A stretch of 64,000 bases of DNA. It comes from Paenibacillus sp. FSL H7-0326 (GTDB taxonomy: Bacteria; Bacillota; Bacilli; Paenibacillales; Paenibacillaceae). Both the position numbers and the translations under genes were made by a program. Shown piece by piece: positions 59,668 to 64,000 of the stretch (position 1 is its first letter; each line of letters opens with the position of its first letter). Location of the stretch: contig NZ_MPVN01000003.1 in the NCBI RefSeq assembly GCF_001955535.1, positions 124,001-188,000 of the forward strand, in the 5' to 3' direction. The notes under the pieces are model-generated. The model saw only the letters and a program-made list of their open reading frames with translations. It was not told where the DNA came from and did not search any database.

Positions 59668-59823
59668 GAAAAAATGTTTCATAAGACCGATAGACGAGTT
59701 TGATTCGGTTATCATGCTCGGATGTTGAGATTAAAGACATAATCAGATTTGAGATTCTAGCATTTAAAGAGAGTTTTTTCTGTAATAAAATGGATATAAG
59801 AGAGAAAAGGGAGGAGGCATATT

Positions 59824-60405
59824 GTGAGCAGGTTAGTTATTATCACCGTAGGTAAGACACATAGTGGAAAAACGACGTTTGCCCGAGCTTTGGAGCAAGA
59901 GCTCCATCCCTCACTCGTCATCGATCAGGATAATCATGCAGCATTTATCAATACATACTATAGAAGCTTGCTGCCTGAACATGGACCTAACCATATTAAA
60001 TTCGCGCTCACTCAAACCATTGTAGATTATGCGGTAGAGCAGACAGACTATCATCTCATTTTATGCAATTCAAATCGGAGCTATAAGAGTCGTTTAGATT
60101 TGCTATCCAGATTTCATAAAGGTGGATTTATCAGCGTCATTGTTCATTTAGATCCTCCGGATCATGTCCTTGAGGAGCGAGTTGCTCGTAGTCAGCGGGA
60201 TACAGCGATATTTAGAAGTGCATCCTCTTTTAAAGAGGTCCTTCACCGACAGCAAGCTGAGACAGAGAATACTGACGTGGTATTACCATCCGAAGGAGAA
60301 GCAAATTATTTGTTTCATGTAACTCATCCTGATGAAATTCCTGAAACCATTCATGGCATTATACAAATTACTAAGCGTGCTGGTCAGGACTCGGAATGTC
60401 AGTAG
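59824..60405 (+). CDS. P-loop ATPase/kinase-like protein
   Basis: A 193-residue protein beginning at GTG 59824 after GGGAGGAGG. Walker A is VGKTHSGKTTFARAL (residues 9-23). VIDQDNHAAF and ILCNSNRSYKSR follow, and HLDPPDHVLEERVARSQRD resembles the lid of small-molecule or zeta-toxin-like kinases. No partner antitoxin is visible, so I treat it as a small-molecule kinase of unknown substrate. Confidence 0.82.
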   Translation: MSRLVIITVGKTHSGKTTFARALEQELHPSLVIDQDNHAAFINTYYRSLLPEHGPNHIKFALTQTIVDYAVEQTDYHLILCNSNRSYKSRLDLLSRFHKGGFISVIVHLDPPDHVLEERVARSQRDTAIFRSASSFKEVLHRQQAETENTDVVLPSEGEANYLFHVTHPDEIPETIHGIIQITKRAGQDSECQ

Positions 60406-60456
60406 CATGATCCATCAAATAATTAAGAGAGATAAGCTCAGTTACAGGGGGCCGGT

Positions 60457-61311
60457 ATGGAGAAATTAAGCGATCAAGTGACCCGTTATTTATCAATTCT
60501 CAATGTCCCTTTACAGAAACCGTCCTATATATATCTAGCACAGATATGTCAGGCGCATTTGAATACGTTCCCTTTTGAAAATGTAAGCAAATTGCTCTAT
60601 TATCATCAAAATAAAGATAGGAATATCGACATTCCGAACATTTCACAGTTCACTGGCCATAATAATGACTATAACTTCGGAGGAACCTGCTATACATTAA
60701 ATAGCAATTTATTGATTTTATTAAGAGAGTTAGGATTCCGCTGCCACCATATCATGCTGGGCAAAGAGCATATCGGCATCATCGTGGATGTTGATCATCA
60801 GCGCTATTATGTAGATGTTGGTGCTGCCGCTCCATTTTTCAAACCGATACCTTTTGAGTCTGGATTCCATAGTAAAGCATATTTTGGTAAGGATGAAGTA
60901 TATTTATTACCAGTGGATCCGAGCATGAATGAATTTAAATATGTTCGTTATACAAATGGGAAACAAAGTGGGAAGGAATGGTACTTTAATTCAGCTCAAG
61001 TAGTAACAATCCATGATTTTCGTGAGGTGATAGAAAAATCATATCTGCGTGCCGCCCCATTCATGTCCATATTTAGATGTCAATTATATCAATTGGATCA
61101 GATGAGAAGTGTCTCTATAGTGAACAATAAATTTAGCATTCATTACAGTAATGGAGAAACCGAAGTTAAATACTTAAGTTCTTCACAACAACTAATACAA
61201 GTAGTAGTAGAGGAATTTCGGCTGCCCAAGCTGCCAGTACAAGACGCCATTGAAGTATTAAATGCGTTGAAAATTAACATCTTTGCAGATCAGAGAAGTG
61301 GAGGGAACTGA
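60457..61311 (+). CDS. Arylamine N-acetyltransferase
   Basis: A 284-residue NAT-family enzyme. The catalytic triad is visible: Cys in GGTCYTLN (near residue 76), His in KEHIGIIV (near 105) and Asp in YYVDVG (near 121). Members transfer acetyl groups from acetyl-CoA to aromatic amines and hydrazines, or make amide bonds in secondary metabolism. It is slightly divergent at the N-terminal FPFENVSKLLYY, where FENL is more usual. Start ATG 60457. Confidence 0.9.
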   Translation: MEKLSDQVTRYLSILNVPLQKPSYIYLAQICQAHLNTFPFENVSKLLYYHQNKDRNIDIPNISQFTGHNNDYNFGGTCYTLNSNLLILLRELGFRCHHIMLGKEHIGIIVDVDHQRYYVDVGAAAPFFKPIPFESGFHSKAYFGKDEVYLLPVDPSMNEFKYVRYTNGKQSGKEWYFNSAQVVTIHDFREVIEKSYLRAAPFMSIFRCQLYQLDQMRSVSIVNNKFSIHYSNGETEVKYLSSSQQLIQVVVEEFRLPKLPVQDAIEVLNALKINIFADQRSGGN

Positions 61312-61313
61312 AC

Positions 61314-61899
61314 GTGAACGTCGATCAGTTATTCGAAACTGAACCGGAGTTTGAAACGAGTAAGCTGTTATTAAGAAAAATAACAATGGATGATACAGAG
61401 GCTTACTATGAGCTGGCATCTGATCCAGCTGTTGCTACGTATACCTTGTGGGACAAGCATCAATCGATTACAGATTCTAGGGCATTTATTAGTCGTTTAA
61501 TCCAAAAATATAGCGAGAAAGAAGCAATATCACTGGGGCATTATTGATAAAGCCAAAAATAAGCTGATCGGCAGAACAGGATTTATTCAGTGGAATTTGG
61601 AACACGAGAGAACTGAGATTGGATTTGCCCTTTCGCGTCTGTATTGGAATCAAGGTATAATTACGGAAGCGACCCGTCTGATCATCGAGTATGGCTTTAC
61701 GCACTTGGGCTTTAATCGTATTGAGGGTAGATGCAGTTATAATAATGCGGGTTCCGCGCGTGCGATGGAGAAGCTGGGTATGAAATGGGAAGGGATACTA
61801 AGAGGTCAGCTGAAAATGAAGGGCGAGTTCGTGGATCAAAGAATGTATGCCATTTTAAGGGATGATTTTGATAGCGTTAACAATAGTTCTACATTATGA
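61314..61899 (+). pseudogene. RimJ/RimL-like GNAT acetyltransferase gene, frameshifted
   Basis: The first frame (GTG 61314 to TGA near 61547) encodes an N-terminal half with ETSKLLLRKITMDDTEAYYE, and the second frame continues with QYHWGIIDKAKNKLIGRTGF and then EIGFALSRLYWNQGIITEAT to TGA 61899. Removing one base near 61516-61525 (AGAAAGAAGC) joins the halves to a normal acetyltransferase of about 195 residues with the acetyl-CoA site in the second half. An internal ATG at 61597 would only give the C-terminal part. Either a real inactivating insertion or a sequence error. Confidence 0.8.
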
Positions 61900-61938
61900 G
61901 CTCTCAAATTCTGATATCAACAACAGGAGGAAATAACA

Positions 61939-62466
61939 ATGATCGTTATGATCAATGGGGCATTTGGGGCAGGAAAGACGACGCAAGCAGAGAATTTAGC
62001 CAAGCTTATTCCTAACAGTATGATCGTTGATCCGGAGCTATCTGGTTATTTGCTGAGAAAGTTAATACCTGATTCGATGAGACAGGAGCACGAGCGAAGC
62101 GGGGATTTTCAAGATTTGGACTTGTGGAGAGTGCTTGTCGTGGAAGTCGCTAAGATGGTTAAGCTCAAATATAACAGGAACCTGATTGTTCCAATGACGC
62201 TGTATAAACCATACAATTTTAATTACATTAAGGATGCGTTTGAGAAGCTGGATAAAGTATACCATTTCACTCTAATGGCTTCTAAGGCTTCGATCCATGA
62301 GAGGCTGACCATTCGAGGGGATACCGTAGGGGGATGGCAGTTTCAGCAGACCGAAAAATGCTTGAGTGCTCTTCAAGCCAGTGTATTCTCAGAACATATT
62401 GATTCCGAAAAACTCAATGCAGATGAAATCACGCAGTACATACTGAAGCAAATTGAATTACAATGA
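61939..62466 (+). CDS. TmrB-like P-loop protein
   Basis: A 175-residue ATP-binding protein. The N-terminus MIVMINGAFGAGKTTQAENL is the Walker A of the TmrB group; DPELSGYLLRKLIP, DLWRVLVVEVAKM, LIVPMTL and HFTLMASKASIHERL follow as in Bacillus TmrB, a membrane-associated protein that gives tunicamycin resistance. It is shorter than TmrB at the C-terminus, so drug resistance is inference only. AGGAGGAAAT precedes ATG 61939. Confidence 0.8.
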   Translation: MIVMINGAFGAGKTTQAENLAKLIPNSMIVDPELSGYLLRKLIPDSMRQEHERSGDFQDLDLWRVLVVEVAKMVKLKYNRNLIVPMTLYKPYNFNYIKDAFEKLDKVYHFTLMASKASIHERLTIRGDTVGGWQFQQTEKCLSALQASVFSEHIDSEKLNADEITQYILKQIELQ

Positions 62467-62485
62467 ATTGTTAGGAGGGGTTAGA

Positions 62486-62947
62486 TTGAAACCACTCACT
62501 GTCATTTCCCGATTAGGTGAGTTTCAAGGATATGGAACAAGCGAGGTTGCATTCTTTGACCGCTATGATGAGCTATCCCGTAAAGTTATTCGCCATTATA
62601 TTCTTATCCTTGAAGGAGTCAAAATAATGCATGAACCATGGGGATGGGCAAACGAATGGTATGTTGATTTGATAGATATTAAATTGAATGACGCTGAGAT
62701 GGTACTAACAGATTTATACATAGATATAGTTGTAGAAGGCAATGGACCGACTTATAGATTAATCGACCTAGAAGAATATGCAGATGCGGTTAGCCAAGGT
62801 CTAATCGATATGAAGGATATGAACAAACACTTGACTCAAGTTCAAATGTTTCTTGAAAATTATCTTCATAGAGGAAAAGTGTTCCCGCCAAAACAGATTG
62901 AAGAGCTTTGCAAAGTAAATATGGGTGAAGAGGACAACTGCCGATGA
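62486..62947 (+). CDS. DUF402 family protein (YgaC-like)
   Basis: A 153-residue protein starting at TTG 62486, with AGGAGGGG just upstream; the frame from 62453 overlaps the previous gene. The signature covers WGWANEWYVDLIDI and LTDLYIDIVVEGNGPTYRLI, containing the acidic metal ligands, then DLEEYADAVSQG. Characterised DUF402 proteins are nucleoside tri/diphosphatases or RNA-related hydrolases. It overlaps the next gene by four bases. Confidence 0.88.
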   Translation: MKPLTVISRLGEFQGYGTSEVAFFDRYDELSRKVIRHYILILEGVKIMHEPWGWANEWYVDLIDIKLNDAEMVLTDLYIDIVVEGNGPTYRLIDLEEYADAVSQGLIDMKDMNKHLTQVQMFLENYLHRGKVFPPKQIEELCKVNMGEEDNCR

Positions 62948-63969
62948 TTGATTCAAAGGATTTTGTACAAATTCAGGAATTATGCACCAGATTAAAGCTG
63001 GGCATAGTTGCAGGAACACCAGAGCAGGTTACTGGTGGATTGCTGCACAAGATGTATTCAATTGTTACTGACCGCGGAACATATGCCATCAAGATGTTAA
63101 ATCCAGAAATAATGCAGAGGCCCACAGCACTTCAGAATTACAAAAATGCCGAACGTATTGCTAGAATGGCTGCAATGAATCAAATATCTGCATTGCCGGC
63201 GATCTCAGTCGATGACGAGTCTATTCATCTGGTTGGATCTAACTTTTATCTCATATTTAAATGGATTGAAGGTGGAAGCTTGAGCCTAGATCAAATACGA
63301 CTGACTCATTGTGAGATCGTTGGGGATTTGCTGGCAAGGATTCATGCTGTTGATTTTGCGGTTATAGGTGTTGTTGATCATGCTTCACACGAAGCTGCCA
63401 TTATTAATTGGAACTATTATTTAGACAAAGGAAGGATCGCTAACGCGGTTTGGGCTAACCTGTTAGAAGAAAATATGGATCTACTGTATGAGTCGAATGC
63501 TCAAGCAGTGGCTTCAGTTAAGGTATTAAGTACAGTGGATCGGATTATAAGCCATCGAGATTTAGATCCAAAGAATATAATGTGGCATGACGATCTACCT
63601 GTAATTATTGATTGGGAAGCAGCGGGTTACATAAATCAATGGCAGGATATGACGGAGACATTACTCTATTGGTGTGTAGATACACAGGGACGAATGATTC
63701 CTGAAAAATTTACAGCGTTCATGAGAGGATACAAGAAGCAGCCGGTTTCAATAGAGATAGACTGGCGGGCTGTGCTGTATAATGGATTGATAGGGAAGCT
63801 GGATTGGCTGGAGTATAACTTAAAAAGATCTTTGTATATGGAATGCAGGGATGCACAGGAACAACAGCTAGGAGAGGAGCAGGTTCTATTAACGCTCAAA
63901 GGAATCCAGAACTTTATCGAATTCATTCCTTCCTTTGAGGAAGTGTTGAAACATGAGTTTAATACATGA
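62944..63969 (+). CDS. Phosphotransferase of the APH family
   Basis: A 341-residue kinase-fold protein. GGLLHKMYSIVTDRGTYAIKML covers the ATP-site Lys; SHRDLDPKNIMW (about 200-211) is the catalytic loop and VIIDWEAAGY the metal Asp. It lacks obvious substrate clues; the family includes antibiotic, choline, homoserine and methylthioribose kinases. Translation is coupled to the DUF402 gene through ATGA (62944-62947). Confidence 0.88.
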   Translation: MIDSKDFVQIQELCTRLKLGIVAGTPEQVTGGLLHKMYSIVTDRGTYAIKMLNPEIMQRPTALQNYKNAERIARMAAMNQISALPAISVDDESIHLVGSNFYLIFKWIEGGSLSLDQIRLTHCEIVGDLLARIHAVDFAVIGVVDHASHEAAIINWNYYLDKGRIANAVWANLLEENMDLLYESNAQAVASVKVLSTVDRIISHRDLDPKNIMWHDDLPVIIDWEAAGYINQWQDMTETLLYWCVDTQGRMIPEKFTAFMRGYKKQPVSIEIDWRAVLYNGLIGKLDWLEYNLKRSLYMECRDAQEQQLGEEQVLLTLKGIQNFIEFIPSFEEVLKHEFNT

Positions 63970-63990
63970 GTGTAAAAAAGGAGAATAGAG

Positions 63991-64000
63991 ATGCCATACA
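63991..64000 (+). CDS. Start of a further gene, cut by the right edge
   Basis: AAAAAAGGAG at about 63974-63983 is followed by ATGCCATACA, a probable start codon (Met-Pro-Tyr) 7-8 bases downstream. Nothing more can be said. Confidence 0.4.

Noticed and set aside
59824..60405. Zeta-type toxin of a toxin-antitoxin pair
   Set aside because: P-loop kinase motifs are generic, and no small antitoxin gene is adjacent.

Overview
The window looks like chromosome from a Paenibacillus-type, spore-forming, low-to-mid-GC Firmicute. The signs are Spo0M, the bacillithiol pair YojF/BshB2, YpsA, HflX, YesM/YesN-style two-component genes beside Lpl-type sugar ABC transporters, and strong AGGAGG ribosome sites with many GTG/TTG starts. 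I see no rRNA, tRNA, CRISPR array, insertion sequence or prophage. All identifications come from reading the sequence; no database search was run.

Layout. 1-8.7 kb is housekeeping: Spo0M (cut by the left edge), yojF-bshB2, a divergent hflX with a long attenuator-like leader, ypsA, a Fur-box-preceded heme monooxygenase, a cytoplasmic pectinesterase, PsiE and a LysM amidase. 8.9-11.75 kb is one secreted Big2/GHL10/FN3 protein. 11.8-15.5 kb (minus strand) is nirB-nirD-nirC behind a textbook FNR promoter, but nirB carries a one-base frameshift. 15.7-22.8 kb is a YesM/YesN pair plus a three-gene sugar ABC importer. 22.98-32.8 kb is a LacI-type regulator and a myo-inositol catabolic operon, iolC-iolA-iolD-iolE-(GH105)-iolG-iolB, preceded by four LacI-type operators. 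33.1-44.8 kb is a second carbohydrate locus: membrane-bound AraC regulator, ABC importer, TIM-barrel isomerase-like protein, unrecognised large enzyme and GH2 beta-mannosidase. 44.9-50.5 kb is a second nitrite-reduction locus: an ANTAR antiterminator with a TrpD-like protein on the minus strand, facing intact nirB-nirD-SUMT on the plus strand. 50.7-64 kb is an accessory strip of small-molecule-modifying enzymes (Nudix, GNAT, NAT, phosphotransferases, P-loop kinases, MBL fold, TmrB-like, DUF402, DUF6508), with at least four broken genes.

How parts work together. The iol enzymes convert myo-inositol to 2-deoxy-5-keto-gluconate-6-phosphate; the aldolase IolJ is not in the window. The YesMN-ABC unit just upstream is the likely uptake route. 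The two nitrite reductases appear to be under different controls: FNR (anaerobic) for the damaged copy, and an ANTAR/terminator RNA switch with a possible GlnR/TnrA site for the intact copy, whose operon also makes the siroheme precursor.

The two most interesting signals are RNA-based. (1) The hflX leader encodes a 14-residue peptide, MINWIRVRFSFALN, with an Arg-x-Arg motif at residues 6-8, like the ErmD macrolide-arrest leader, followed by two terminator-like hairpins; this suggests antibiotic-induced expression of an HflX ribosome-rescue factor. (2) The nirB2 leader has a perfect 7-bp hairpin with an A1/G4 hexaloop upstream of a strong terminator, opposite a divergent ANTAR gene.
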